64,000 bases of DNA from Candidatus Enterococcus huntleyi (GTDB lineage Bacteria; Bacillota; Bacilli; Lactobacillales; Enterococcaceae), in NCBI RefSeq assembly GCF_009933175.1, contig NZ_MAEJ01000010.1:62001-126000 (forward strand), read 5' to 3'. The notes under the pieces were generated by a model. The model had not been told where the DNA came from. It ran no database searches and was given only the letters and a program-made list of their open reading frames with translations. Below are positions 6,884 to 16,700 of the stretch, piece after piece. Every line of letters begins with the position of its first letter. The stretch's first letter is position 1. The position numbers were made by a program, and so were the translations under genes.

Positions 6884-8548
6884 TTAATAAAATTGGTCTG
6901 GTAAAATTGTTTCTCCTAATTTTTCATTGTCACGATAATCAATCGGGATATCAATAATTACAGGCCCTTGAGTCTCAATTCCTTCTTGAATGGCTTTTGA
7001 TAACTCAGCTGCTGAAGTTACTCGAATTCCTTTTGCACCGAAAGCCTCTGCGTATTTCACAAAATCAACGGGGCCAAAATCGACACCTGATGATTGGTTA
7101 TACTTCATTTTTTCCTGAAACTCGACCATATTATAATGCCCATCATTCCAGATTAAATGAACAATATTCAAATTCTTTCTCACCGCAGTTTCCAAATCCT
7201 GTGCTGAAAATAGGAAGCCCCCATCGCCAGATACAGAAATAATTTGCGTATTCGGACGAACCAATGCGGCTGCGATCGCCCACGGTAAAGCGACACCTAA
7301 AGTCTGCATACCATTACTAAATAACAAATGACGAGGTTCGTAGCTTCTAAAATGACGGGCCATCCAAATATAATGGCTGCCGACATCCACTGTGACCGTC
7401 ATCTCGTCGGTTACTTTTTCTTGTAGCGTCCGAATGACTTCTAATGGATGTAGCTCCCCGGTTTCTTCTTTTGGTTCGAAGAAATCTCTTTCTGTTAATT
7501 TTTCCTGTAAAGTTGCTAGGTAAGCTAGCGAATCTTCCGCTAATTGATACGTCCCAATTTCTGCCGTTAAAGAATGCAATGTCGCTGCGATATTTCCAAT
7601 AAGTTCCGATTCAGGCTGCAGATATTGATCAATTTCTGCTGGGATTTCATCGATTACAACGATATGAGCATCCTTCTCTTTATTCCAGTTACGCGCTTCA
7701 TATTCAATCGGATCATAGCCTACCGCAATCACCAAATCACTTCGTTTTAATAACATATCCCCTGGTTGATTTCTAAACAAACCAACTCGTCCAAAGAAGT
7801 GATCTTCTAATTTTCTAGAAATAACTCCAGCAGCTTGGAATGTCTCAACAACTGGGAGTTGCGTTTGACTAACTAATTCACGGATAGCGACTGATTCGTT
7901 AACACTGGAAGCACGCATTCCGACTAACAACACTGGCAATTTTGCTTCTTTTATCTTCTCTGCGAGTTCTTGGATTGTTTCTACTGAAGCAGAACCTAAT
8001 TTAGGCTCGCTCAATGGTTTTATGGCAGCACTTGTAACCGGTGCATCGACAACATCTTGAGGAATACTAATAAAGCTTGCCCCTTTTTTTGAAGCTTTCG
8101 CTATTCGGTAGGCATTTGCAAAAATTTCAGAAAGATTCTCTGGGTCTTGGACTTCCACACTATATTTAGTAATAGGCGCAAACAAAGCCGCATTGTTCAT
8201 ACTTTGATGGGTTAATTTTGATAAATCGCCACGCTTCACTTGACCCCCAATGGCTAGCACTGGATCCCCTTCGGCAGTAGCTGTGACTAAGCCCGTTGCT
8301 AAATTACTAGCGCCCGGTCCACTTGTTGCAATAACCAGCCCAGGTTCCCCAGTAATCCGGCCTACAGCCTGAGCCATAAATGCCGCATTTTGTTCATGTC
8401 GTGTGACAATCAACTCTGGTCCATCATCCTTCAATGCGTTAAAAACACCATCAATTTTAGCACCTGGAATCCCAAAAATATAAGGAACCGCATGATTTTT
8501 CAAACTGTCAACGATTTGGTCTGATCCCTGTTTTATCATTTTACTCAT
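6884..8548 (-). CDS. alsS: Catabolic acetolactate synthase
   Basis: A 554-residue thiamine-diphosphate enzyme that joins two pyruvate molecules to acetolactate with loss of CO2. The N-terminal domain has [16 protein letters not shown] and the catalytic glutamate E52 in [13 protein letters not shown]. The middle domain is present, and the C-terminal domain has the diphosphate/Mg motif [29 protein letters not shown]. Its close coupling to alsD marks it as the catabolic AlsS rather than the FAD-dependent IlvB, and there is no regulatory subunit gene. The start is ATG 8548 behind AAGAAAGAAG. A promoter candidate lies about 105 bp upstream. No defects are seen. Confidence 0.95.
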   Translation of the reverse strand: MSKMIKQGSDQIVDSLKNHAVPYIFGIPGAKIDGVFNALKDDGPELIVTRHEQNAAFMAQAVGRITGEPGLVIATSGPGASNLATGLVTATAEGDPVLAIGGQVKRGDLSKLTHQSMNNAALFAPITKYSVEVQDPENLSEIFANAYRIAKASKKGASFISIPQDVVDAPVTSAAIKPLSEPKLGSASVETIQELAEKIKEAKLPVLLVGMRASSVNESVAIRELVSQTQLPVVETFQAAGVISRKLEDHFFGRVGLFRNQPGDMLLKRSDLVIAVGYDPIEYEARNWNKEKDAHIVVIDEIPAEIDQYLQPESELIGNIAATLHSLTAEIGTYQLAEDSLAYLATLQEKLTERDFFEPKEETGELHPLEVIRTLQEKVTDEMTVTVDVGSHYIWMARHFRSYEPRHLLFSNGMQTLGVALPWAIAAALVRPNTQIISVSGDGGFLFSAQDLETAVRKNLNIVHLIWNDGHYNMVEFQEKMKYNQSSGVDFGPVDFVKYAEAFGAKGIRVTSAAELSKAIQEGIETQGPVIIDIPIDYRDNEKLGETILPDQFY

Positions 8549-8651
8549 CTGTATTACTTCTTTCTTTACAGCTAATTTACTAGCCTTCTTTTTTTAAAAG
8601 TACAAATATATCCATTTTTATTGATACAGTTTTATAAGTTGTAACAAACGA

Positions 8652-8680
8652 AGTATAACACACTTCAAAAATTTTGTTTA
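8652..8680 (-). promoter_or_regulatory. Candidate alsS promoter
   Basis: On the minus strand TAAACA (8675-8680) and TATACT (8652-8657) are 17 bp apart. A small dyad GAAGT/ACTTC surrounds the -10. The rest of 8549-8797 is AT-rich and shows no gene. Confidence 0.45.
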
Positions 8681-8797
8681 GCGAAATGATTTCATAAAAA
8701 TTTAGATTTTCATTTATGTTTTCTCAACATTATAAGCACATTCATGAAAATTCATTTTATTTTCAATTTTAATCATTTTCGAAGAAGTGGATAAAAC

Positions 8798-8825
8798 AAA
8801 CCCGACAATTTTTATTGTCGGGTTT
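8798..8825 (-). terminator. Terminator of the rep gene
   Basis: AAACCCGACAAT (8798-8809) and ATTGTCGGGTTT (8814-8825) form a perfect 12-bp stem with a TTTT loop. T-rich sequence follows on the minus strand. It lies about 75 bp after the stop codon of the replication initiator gene. Confidence 0.85.
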
Positions 8826-8899
8826 ATGGATTTATTAATTAATACAGTTTTCCAATACAATGAACACAGAACTATTTCTTCCTCTTGCGTTATAAGAAA

Positions 8900-10399
8900 T
8901 CAAAGCTTTCTCAGAATTTTTTCTTCCCATTCTTTCTGTTCTTTGACTCTCTGAGCACAAGCTTCATCGAATGTTGTCGTCGGCAATTTCTGATTCAATC
9001 GCTGAATCTGCTCATTTTTCCATTCTTCTTCTGTTAACTCATGAGGTCTGCTCGGTAAATCATCATAAAACCAAGAAGGTAAATTCTCTTTTTGGCCTTT
9101 AACTTTCCACTTACTCAAGTATTCTCTTTTTTCCAAAAATACCTTGAAGTCCAACACAGTACCCAGATTTTTTTTCTCTTGATTTACAAATCGACGGTAG
9201 CGAAACACGCCATTTCTGATTAAACTATATTCATCTAAATGCTCAATCATCAACTTGTCAAACGCCATAAAGGCTTTTTCTTTGTCCGCCTTTTTCGGAT
9301 AAATGGTCCATAACTCCTCAAAGTCAGGCGAAAAAATTGCCGTTTCCTCTACCTCTACATGATTAATTGGCCATTCATCTTCCCAGCGTTTATTTTTGAA
9401 AAAGTTGCCGCCAGAAAGAACATATTTAAAATCAATCTCATTTTCTTCGACATACTGAGAATAATTCAAAATACCTGTTTTGATTACTTCAATATCTATT
9501 CCTTCATCAATCGCTTGAAGGAAATATTTTTCCCCAGAAACTTTATTGGTCTTCTTCGGATAATTACGCCAAATTTTTTCGAACTCGGCTTTTATCAACC
9601 CTTTATTATTTTCAATCGACGCAGGCTCTTCTTCATTGATGACTTTCGTTTCTTTCAATTCCAAAAAGAAGACAAGCGCAGTTGTTTTCCGTCCCGATTT
9701 TTTTGCAATATAATCAACCTTTAGCAGCGTCTTTTTATTGATCACTTCAATCGCTTTTTTGATATCACGATTAACCGTTGCCCAACGAATCTCATTTCCT
9801 GTAGCATCCACATGTTTATCTAAAAGCTCACGCAAAATTTCCACAGTGATTTCAACCTCACCCTGGAATGCATAGGAGCGCAAATACCCATATAGTTGCA
9901 ATGCAGCTTTACTCTCGGTACCCAAATTCACTACATCATAAAGTTGATACTGGGTATAATTCCCTTGGTTTTTCAACTGAATGAGATAAGGAGTTAGTAC
10001 TTCTGATAATTTTAGATGATACGTATTATTATCAATCAACTCTGCCTTATCGAGCCACCGCATCAAAGATTCTTTCTTCTTAGGTTTAATGCCCTTTGTA
10101 TTCTTTTTTTCATCGTATTCCACCCACCACCAGGCTTTTGATCCCAATTCAAGAATCGCCTCTTTGGTGTTTTGGATTGCTTTTCCGCCTTCATTAGGAA
10201 AACCCAGAATTTCATTCAATTCATTCACGCTAACTTCAACTGTACTAAATCCAGTATCTTCAGGCTTGATATTTGAAATTAAGAACTCACTAATGATAAA
10301 TGCTTTTTTACTCAGATCATTCCGACCCTCTCGTAAAAGCTTATTCGACTTAGCAATGTGGAAATTATGTTGTTTATGTGGAAAACTTAACTTATTCAT
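8900..10399 (-). CDS. repB: Replication initiator protein, Rep_3 (RepB) family
   Basis: A 499-residue initiator. The ATG at 10399 is chosen because GGAGGGG lies upstream; the 15 residues possible before it are unlike the family. Residues 1 to about 235 form the Rep_3 double winged helix: HNFHIAKSNKLLREGRNDLSKKAFIISEFLISNI, NELNEILGF, and later ALQLYGYLRSYAFQGEVEITVEILRELL. The region after 260 is unusual. It holds two related modules, FEKIWRNYPKKTNK...FFKNKRWEDEW (about 270-345) and FEELWTIYPKKADK...YLSKWKV (about 355-430), each with a W-x2-YPKK core and a trailing aromatic motif. These may bind helicase or loader proteins. The gene faces away from an array of iterons that begins 68 bp upstream of its start, the normal layout for an iteron-controlled theta origin. 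Confidence 0.9.
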   Translation of the reverse strand: MNKLSFPHKQHNFHIAKSNKLLREGRNDLSKKAFIISEFLISNIKPEDTGFSTVEVSVNELNEILGFPNEGGKAIQNTKEAILELGSKAWWWVEYDEKKNTKGIKPKKKESLMRWLDKAELIDNNTYHLKLSEVLTPYLIQLKNQGNYTQYQLYDVVNLGTESKAALQLYGYLRSYAFQGEVEITVEILRELLDKHVDATGNEIRWATVNRDIKKAIEVINKKTLLKVDYIAKKSGRKTTALVFFLELKETKVINEEEPASIENNKGLIKAEFEKIWRNYPKKTNKVSGEKYFLQAIDEGIDIEVIKTGILNYSQYVEENEIDFKYVLSGGNFFKNKRWEDEWPINHVEVEETAIFSPDFEELWTIYPKKADKEKAFMAFDKLMIEHLDEYSLIRNGVFRYRRFVNQEKKNLGTVLDFKVFLEKREYLSKWKVKGQKENLPSWFYDDLPSRPHELTEEEWKNEQIQRLNQKLPTTTFDEACAQRVKEQKEWEEKILRKL

Positions 10400-10456
10400 A
10401 TTGCCCCTCCAGACACAAATACAATTGTACCTAACAACTTCCAAAATTTCTATAGA

Positions 10457-11340
10457 TACACTTGTTGGATATTTTTGTACTTTTGATGGGAATTTCTGTA
10501 CATTCTGCTGATTTATCTAAAAGTACAAAAAATCCCACACATTTTACGGGATTTTTTGTACCTTTGATGGGAAAATCTGTATTTTATTCTGGGAATTTTT
10601 GTACCTTTTCTCAAAAATCCGATATTTTATTCGCTAAATCCAGGGGATTTTTTGTACTTTTAACGTAAAAAATGGATGAACATCCCCTATTTAAGCCAAT
10701 TTGTCCTAAATCCGCTCTATCACGATACGGGATTTTTTGTATTTTTGATAAGCTGCCTGTTCTGCATTATGATGGGAATTTTTGTACCAAACAGATCAGC
10801 TACCTAAGCAACCTATGGGAATTTCTGTACACTAGGGAATTTTTGTACCTTTCTGGGAATTCTTGTACTTTTACTGGGAATTCTTGATTCTTTAGCGGGA
10901 ATTTTTGTATTTTAATTGAACTTTTTTGTTCTTAAACGGGATATTTTTGTACCTTTACACTTTTCAACATGTCACTATTTATTCCCTTAAAATCCTTGTA
11001 AATCAAGTGTTTCACAGGTTTCCGATAATAAATTATCAATTTTATCTCCTATAGAATAAAGTATTAAGTACCAACTATCTAAATTGTTAAAGTAAATAAA
11101 CTAAATTAATATTTGGGAATTTCTGTACCTTTCTTTTTTTCAACACCAATATAATAAAAATCAAAAGAATTAAACCCTTAGTTATCCACAACTCTAAAAA
11201 CAGGAGAAAAAATTTTTAAACACTCAATTAAAGTTTTTTCACGAAATTGTGGATAACTCTTTTTCTATTTTTCGACATTTATTTTTATTTTTCTGTTATT
11301 TTATAATCTATAACATCAAAAAAATCGAAAATCAACTCAC
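10457..11340. other. Iteron-type replication origin (iterons, DnaA boxes, AT-rich region)
   Basis: The region contains a set of repeats of consensus GGGAATTTTTGTACCTTT, then two DnaA boxes: TTATCCACA (11182-11190) and its inverse TGTGGATAA (11248-11256). They are followed by very AT-rich DNA up to about 11480, suited to strand opening. With the divergent Rep_3 gene next to it, this is the expected structure of a theta-type plasmid origin. No gene is credible in the interval 10400-11814; short open frames here only reflect the repeats. Whether the origin is active on a free plasmid or lies in an integrated element cannot be told from this window. Confidence 0.88.
10467..11132 (+). repeat. Array of 16-17 Rep iterons with 21-bp phasing
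   Basis: Copies of about 18 bp start at 10467, 10488, 10548, 10569, 10591, 10644, 10729, 10774, 10817, 10835, 10855, 10876, 10897, 10918 (degenerate), 10939 and 11115. One inverted copy lies at 10519-10536. The conserved part is GGGAWTTTTTGTACYTTT. Eight of the intervals are 20-22 bp, two helical turns, so bound Rep molecules would sit on one face of the DNA. The copies nearest the rep gene could also allow Rep to repress its own promoter. Confidence 0.92.
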
Positions 11341-11703
11341 TTGAAAAATCTTATGAAAACTTGTTTAATATATTTTTATATCTACATTTGTTTATTAAAA
11401 ACTATTAAAAAACTTCAAAAAGACTTATTTTGCTTGTTTTTTTATTTTCACTTCTTCCTCTATAATAACTGAAATGAATTTGAGAAAAATAAAAAAACAG
11501 TTGTCCGTTCCACTGTATGTGAAACAAAATGATTCTTTTGATTGACAAACAGACAGCTAACACTTTTAGATAAATACTTATCCTCCATTCAAGAATACCT
11601 CTAATAAATAAGAAAAAGCCGACAATTGAAACATTGGAGGAAACAAATAGTTGCTGCTTTTCCCTCTTTCCACTTGATCAGAATAAATTAGAATTCATTT
11701 TCG

Positions 11704-11734
11704 TTGACTTAAAGTGGACTTCAGGCTGTAAGAT
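11704..11734 (+). promoter_or_regulatory. MerR-type promoter of the aldo/keto reductase gene
   Basis: TTGACT (11704-11709) and TAAGAT (11729-11734) are separated by 19 bp instead of 17. The spacer contains an imperfect dyad CTTAAAGT-GG-ACTTCAGG (11708-11725; 6 of 8 positions symmetric). Overlong spacers with a central dyad are the hallmark of promoters activated by MerR-family proteins, and the half-site resembles those of the AdhR/NmlR aldehyde-sensing branch. No MerR gene lies next to it. The rest of 11340-11703 shows no gene. Confidence 0.65.
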
Positions 11735-11814
11735 AGGTTTTAGAAACAAAAAAATATGTCTAGAAATGAAATTTTTATCTCATTTCTACTATTAATAAGA
11801 AAGAAGGAAATTGT

Positions 11815-12681
11815 ATGTTAACAGAAACATATACACTATCAAATGGTGTGAAAGTCCCGAAAATTGGTTATGGCACTTGGATGATTCCTGATGATCAGGC
11901 AGCTAAAGCAGTCAAAGAAGCGATTCAATTAGGTTATCGACACATCGATACTGCGCAAGCTTATGAAAATGAAGCGGGTGTTGGGCAAGGCATGCGGGAA
12001 TCTGGTGTAGCACGTGAAGAGCTTTTCCTGACTACAAAGCTTGCGGCTGAAATTAAAGATTATCCAGGTGCGGTACAAGCTATCGAGACTTCATTAAAAA
12101 CCCTTGATTTAGAGTATATTGATTTGATGATTATCCATAGTCCAAAACCATGGGCTGAATTTCAAAATGAAGAAGATCATTATTTTGAAGGCAATCTAGC
12201 TGCTTGGAAAGCACTAACAGAAGCCTATGCAGCTGGTAAAATTCGAGCAATCGGTGTATCTAATTTTGAGCAAGTCGATTTAGAAAACTTACTAGAAAAT
12301 GCCCAAACACCGCCAATGGTCAATCAAATCTTGGCCCATATCGGACAAATGCCAACAGAGGTCATTGATTATTCACAAGCACACGACATTTTAGTCGAAG
12401 CCTATTCACCAATCGCTCACGGCGAGATGATGAAGCATCCAGAAATTGCCAAAATGGCTGAAAAATATGCAGTTTCTATCCCACAATTGGCGATTCGCTT
12501 TTTATTACAATTAGACTTGCTTCCTTTACCAAAAGCTTCAAGTAAAGCGCATATGGAAAACAATGCAGCCGTTGATTTCACGATTTCTGATGAAGATATG
12601 ACTGCTCTTAAAGCAATTAAATCATTAGATTATGGGTCAAATAGTGAGATTCCAGTCTTCAAGAAAGTCTCAAAAAAATAG
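11815..12681 (+). CDS. Aldo/keto reductase (YvgN/YtbE-like)
   Basis: A 288-residue NADPH-dependent aldo/keto reductase of the single-domain TIM-barrel family. The catalytic tetrad is visible: D45 and Y50 in HIDTAQAYENEAGVGQG, K75 in FLTTKLAAE and H108 in LMIIHSPKPW. The cofactor region near the C-terminus (LLPLPKASSKAHMENN) is intact. It likely reduces toxic aldehydes such as methylglyoxal or other carbonyls in the cytoplasm. The start ATG 11815 has AGAAGGAAA upstream. The gene is a single transcription unit ending at a bidirectional terminator shared with the convergent LacI gene. A MerR-like promoter suggests induction by an aldehyde or electrophile (inference). Confidence 0.92.
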   Translation: MLTETYTLSNGVKVPKIGYGTWMIPDDQAAKAVKEAIQLGYRHIDTAQAYENEAGVGQGMRESGVAREELFLTTKLAAEIKDYPGAVQAIETSLKTLDLEYIDLMIIHSPKPWAEFQNEEDHYFEGNLAAWKALTEAYAAGKIRAIGVSNFEQVDLENLLENAQTPPMVNQILAHIGQMPTEVIDYSQAHDILVEAYSPIAHGEMMKHPEIAKMAEKYAVSIPQLAIRFLLQLDLLPLPKASSKAHMENNAAVDFTISDEDMTALKAIKSLDYGSNSEIPVFKKVSKK

Positions 12682-12731
12682 ACGTTCGTCCTGCTAAGCA
12701 GAACGGTTGTAACAGCTATCTCACGAATAAG

Positions 12732-12768
12732 AAAAGAGTTCTTCCAATCATCTGGAAGAACTCTTTTT
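12732..12768. terminator. Bidirectional terminator between the reductase gene and the glucan operon
   Basis: AAAAGAGTTCTTCCA (12732-12746) pairs perfectly with TGGAAGAACTCTTTT (12753-12767) around a 6-nt loop, with T or A runs at both ends. It ends the plus-strand reductase transcript and the long minus-strand operon whose last gene is lacI-like. Confidence 0.9.
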
Positions 12769-12774
12769 ACATTA

Positions 12775-13737
12775 TTATTTAGTAAATGAACCACCTGAAA
12801 TAAACGAAGTATAGATGTGTTCATGCTCGGTTGCTTGGCCTTGGATCAACTTAATGATGGTTTCGGCTGCGACAATCCCCCAGCGATGTTTCGAATAAGA
12901 AATCGTCGCTAGCCTTGGTTGGATAAAGGCGCCTAATTCTGAATTATCAAAGCCGATAATCCGGATATCGGTACCAATTTCATAAGGCGTTTCCTTAATA
13001 TATTTATAGACACCAATCGCCATTTCGTCATTTAAAGCAAAGATGTCGATAGGTTTTTGCGGCGACTCTTCCAAAATCGTTTGAATCGCTTTGTAGCCAG
13101 AAGGTTCCGTGAAGTCCCCTTCAATAATCTCGTAAGGAATCGCAAAACGATCTAATTCACGCCGACTGGTTTCTAGTCGTTGATTGCTGTCATAGCCTTT
13201 TTCAGGACCAGATATTAAGTACATCTTCTTAGTCCCTGCAGAGGCAAATTGTTCAACAGCTAGCGTGGCGCCACCCTTATTGTCTAGGATTACTTGTCGA
13301 ATATTTTCATGTGTCAGCTGTCGGTCAAGCACGACAATCGAATGACCGCGATCAGCAAATTGTTCGATTTCTTTGGTCTTAAAGGTCCAATCTAAGATGA
13401 GGGCTCCATCAATCATTCGTTCAGGGATGAATAAATGAGATTTCACTCCACTACACACGATCATTTCATAGTTATAATGAGCCAAGCCTTTCTTAATGCC
13501 ATCCAGCAGTTCGCCGTAAAAGCTACCACCATAATCAGCTAAATACACACCAATAATTTTGGTTTGTCGACTTTTTAAAGTCCGAGCTGCCATGTTCGGA
13601 ACATAGTTCAGCTCATCAGCAATTGCTTGAATACGCGCCCGGGTTTCTTCCGTTACTTTGGGACTGCCATTTAAAGCATAAGAAACGGTCGAGATTGAAA
13701 CGCCAGCTTTTTTCGCGATGTCTTTTATTCCTACCAT
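12775..13737 (-). CDS. LacI-family repressor of the beta-glucan operon
   Basis: A 320-residue LacI/GalR regulator. The start at 13737 is set by AGGAGAGGAG just upstream; an earlier in-frame start would overlap the phosphorylase gene without a ribosome site. The helix-turn-helix is IKDIAKKAGVSISTVSYALNGSPKVTEETRARIQAIADELNYVPN (residues 3-50), followed by the hinge AARTLKSRQTKIIGVYLAD and a periplasmic-binding-protein-like sugar sensor domain. It is the last gene of the nine-gene operon, 13 bp after the phosphorylase gene, so it is probably self-regulated. The likely operators are the GAAACGTTTC palindromes at 25006-25015 and within 25195-25212 at the operon promoter. The inducer is presumably a sophorooligosaccharide or related sugar (inference). 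Confidence 0.9.
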   Translation of the reverse strand: MVGIKDIAKKAGVSISTVSYALNGSPKVTEETRARIQAIADELNYVPNMAARTLKSRQTKIIGVYLADYGGSFYGELLDGIKKGLAHYNYEMIVCSGVKSHLFIPERMIDGALILDWTFKTKEIEQFADRGHSIVVLDRQLTHENIRQVILDNKGGATLAVEQFASAGTKKMYLISGPEKGYDSNQRLETSRRELDRFAIPYEIIEGDFTEPSGYKAIQTILEESPQKPIDIFALNDEMAIGVYKYIKETPYEIGTDIRIIGFDNSELGAFIQPRLATISYSKHRWGIVAAETIIKLIQGQATEHEHIYTSFISGGSFTK

Positions 13738-13750
13738 GGGTGCTCCTCTC

Positions 13751-16700
13751 CTATCGATAAATATCGATATGTTGTTCTTTTTTGTCAGTGAATTCGGTTC
13801 TTGAGACACAAAGTCCACCGGTTCGATAAGGGTTCTCTTCTCGGGTAAATGTTACAGGTTTGCCATCAATTTCGACAGCAGCTTGTCTATTTAAATGGAA
13901 AGTAATCGTTACAGGCTTGCCAAATAGTTGATAGTTTAATGAAAGGCCGTCTAATTCTTTGGGTAATATTGGATCGAACACGACCTGTTCCGTTTGCTCG
14001 CGAATCCCCAAAACAGCCGTTAAGAGTTGATTCAAATAAATTCCGGGGCCGCTTGAATAGATCCGCCAGCCACCTTTGACACCCACTGTTCCATCTTTTA
14101 GTTTACCAAAATTCTCCTGTGCTTCAAGCCTTGTTTTGAAATCGCCATCAGAACTACTAAAATAGACGTTCGCTTGGCGCATCTCAGCATTTGGCACATA
14201 GTCGGCAATTGAGATGGGATTAATAATTTCCAGCGCATGCCAGGCTTCTTCGGTTTCCCCAATTTTGGCCATGGCTTCGGCAAAACGAATATGGGCGTGA
14301 ACGTATTGTAAGCCAATCTCACGACCGAAGTTGGCGGATTGTTCAGCACGTTTGAAATGAGTACTAACCCCGCCGTTGTAGCTTGCTGGGCGATTCATCA
14401 AACGAACACCATCAGGAAACTGCAGATGTTTTCGAATCAACTTCAGATGATGACTAACTTGTTGTGGTGTCAGAAGTTCTGCAATCATACTTCTAGTCAT
14501 CGGTAACAATCGGTAATGAATATGGGTTTTATTATCTCCTGGATACACCATTTGTTCAAATTCATGTTCAGCTGTTTGATATAAAAAGCCCGGAATCGTT
14601 TCGCTTGCTAGGACATATTTTTCAAAATCGGCCTTAATTGACTGACTGAGCTGCGTGAGTTTTTGACTATAGGCAGCATCAAATGTCGCAAGTAGTGCGC
14701 CTAATTTTTTAATTACTTGATAGGTTAAGGCGACAGTCCAGCTACTAGCCATGCTTTTTTTCAAGCGACTATCGTAAGGCTGTAGCGTGTCATCCCAGTC
14801 CCCATCTCCATAACAAGAGAGGAAGGTTCCTTCTAAAAAGTTTGCTTCAATATAGGCAATTTCTTTTTGAATGTGCTGATACAAAGGAATTGTTTTCTTC
14901 GTCTTTTGGAAGCTACTACGTAAAGTATACGGGATTTCTTCGTTTAAGATAGAGAAATCGTTTGTTTTTTCTAAATAATCAGCGACAATCTTCATCGGCC
15001 AGACAATAATATCGCCATGACTTTCGTCAGCTTTTTGTTCTTGGTAGCGGTCAAACATGAACCACTGCGGCCAATTGCCATCCTCTTCAAATTGATTGGC
15101 GTAAACATTTTTAATAATTGATTGCACAATTTCTGGTCGATTCACCGCTAAGAAAAATTCAGTCGGACCCTGCGAAACGTCTCTAGTTCCCCAGGCAGCT
15201 CCGCCATATTGCTCTAAGCCATGAGGTGACAGATAATGGACGAGCATATTGTGCGTATACCAACGAGTCAGCAGATTCATTCGATTGACGTTGACTGTCT
15301 CGTGGCTCAATGAAAATTGGTGCAGTAGGCCATCGATAAATGAGCGATAAGTTGTCTCTTCTTGTGAGAAATCAGTCTGTGTTTCTGTATATGGTTGTCC
15401 GGTTAATGTTCCTTGAATAGTCACGTTAAATTGCGCTGTATCTGCCAATTTTAAGACAAGTAGCTGGTCATCTGTATGATTCGTAAACAAACTGCCATCG
15501 GTCATTTCAAAAGGCTGACTGCTGGTGACATAATAGGTCAGTCCAGGATATTTTTCCTGAACAGCTGGGTGAGTACTGCGAATGGTCAACTGCTCATTAG
15601 TCTCATCGATTTGATAATGAGGCGTATCATCAGGACCCATCAATAGTTGGTTAGATAACGCCCAAGTATAAACTTTTCCTAGGCGACTCGCGACTTCAAG
15701 ACGAACTTCTCTCGTCTCAGATACGGTATACGTTCTGATGGTCAGTAAATCATCGGCTAGTTTGTAAGTCCAGGTAGCCGAGTTTAAGCCCATCTCAAAG
15801 GCAGTCGGCATCGTTAAAAGTCGCCAAGTGCCGGCTTCCAAAATATACAAGCGTTGGCCGGTAAGTTTTGATAAGTTAAGTGAATTCCGACTATTGCCTA
15901 GCAATTTGTGCATGTTGGTGTTGCCTAAAACAATCTGCGAATTAAACAGTCCAGGCATGTAGACCGTGGTACTGAGTAAAGGTTTCGAAATATCTAAGTC
16001 GGTTCCGCTAAGCAAAATATGCCCGTGCGTCCGCTCCATGGCGACTTCCTTTTTAGGTAAGACAACATGGTGGTAGTCTTTCGTGAAGAATGAATAAGGC
16101 GTGTTTTGCCCATCTTCTTCGACCTCTGTTTGCTCAGGATAGAGTGATTGCAGCTCCTCTTTGGAGAATTCTTCGCCAACAATCGGCGCGCCTAATTGTT
16201 TTGTAAAGGTAACGCCGTTGTTGTCTGGATGGGTAAAGGTTAATTCATGATACCAGCTGCTGATTGTTTCAATCGCAAAGAGCGGTGCGTTCACAGCTTC
16301 TTCTTGAGATTCTTTGGTAGCCGCGTAAAAGACCAATTCCTGCGGTTGATTTGTTAAATCCACTGTTTCTGACTGTAAGGCAATATAAGCAAATTCGTAT
16401 TGATAGACTTCATTGTCCAAGGTTCCTTGTAAGAGCGCTTGGGGCTGATTGGTCTTTTTGTAGGCTCGCTTGAAAAATTGATAGCCATCCGTTGAGAAAG
16501 CCCGCAGTGTTTGCAAACTTCCCTGTTCGACTGCTGGGAATTTGCCATCCTGTGGTTGATTTTGTCTAGATGTCACGACTGTCTGCTTGTGAGAATTTGG
16601 ATAAGAAATATGGTGATCAATATATTGGGAAACGTAGGCTTCATTGGATTGAACGGCCCCTTTGGTCGCATTCCCCAAATCTTGTCCGTAGATGACATCG

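Noticed and set aside
10462-10887. Two short plus-strand frames within the iteron region
   Set aside because: Their repeated FCT-F/NFCT peptides come directly from the iteron DNA repeats; there is no start signal.
10467-11132. CRISPR-like array
   Set aside because: Repeats are only about 18 bp, imperfect, phased at 21 bp without unique spacers, and lie beside a Rep_3 gene; iterons explain them.
13738-13818. N-terminal extension of 27 residues for the LacI gene
   Set aside because: It would run back into the end of the phosphorylase gene; the HTH-proximal ATG at 13737 has a proper ribosome site.
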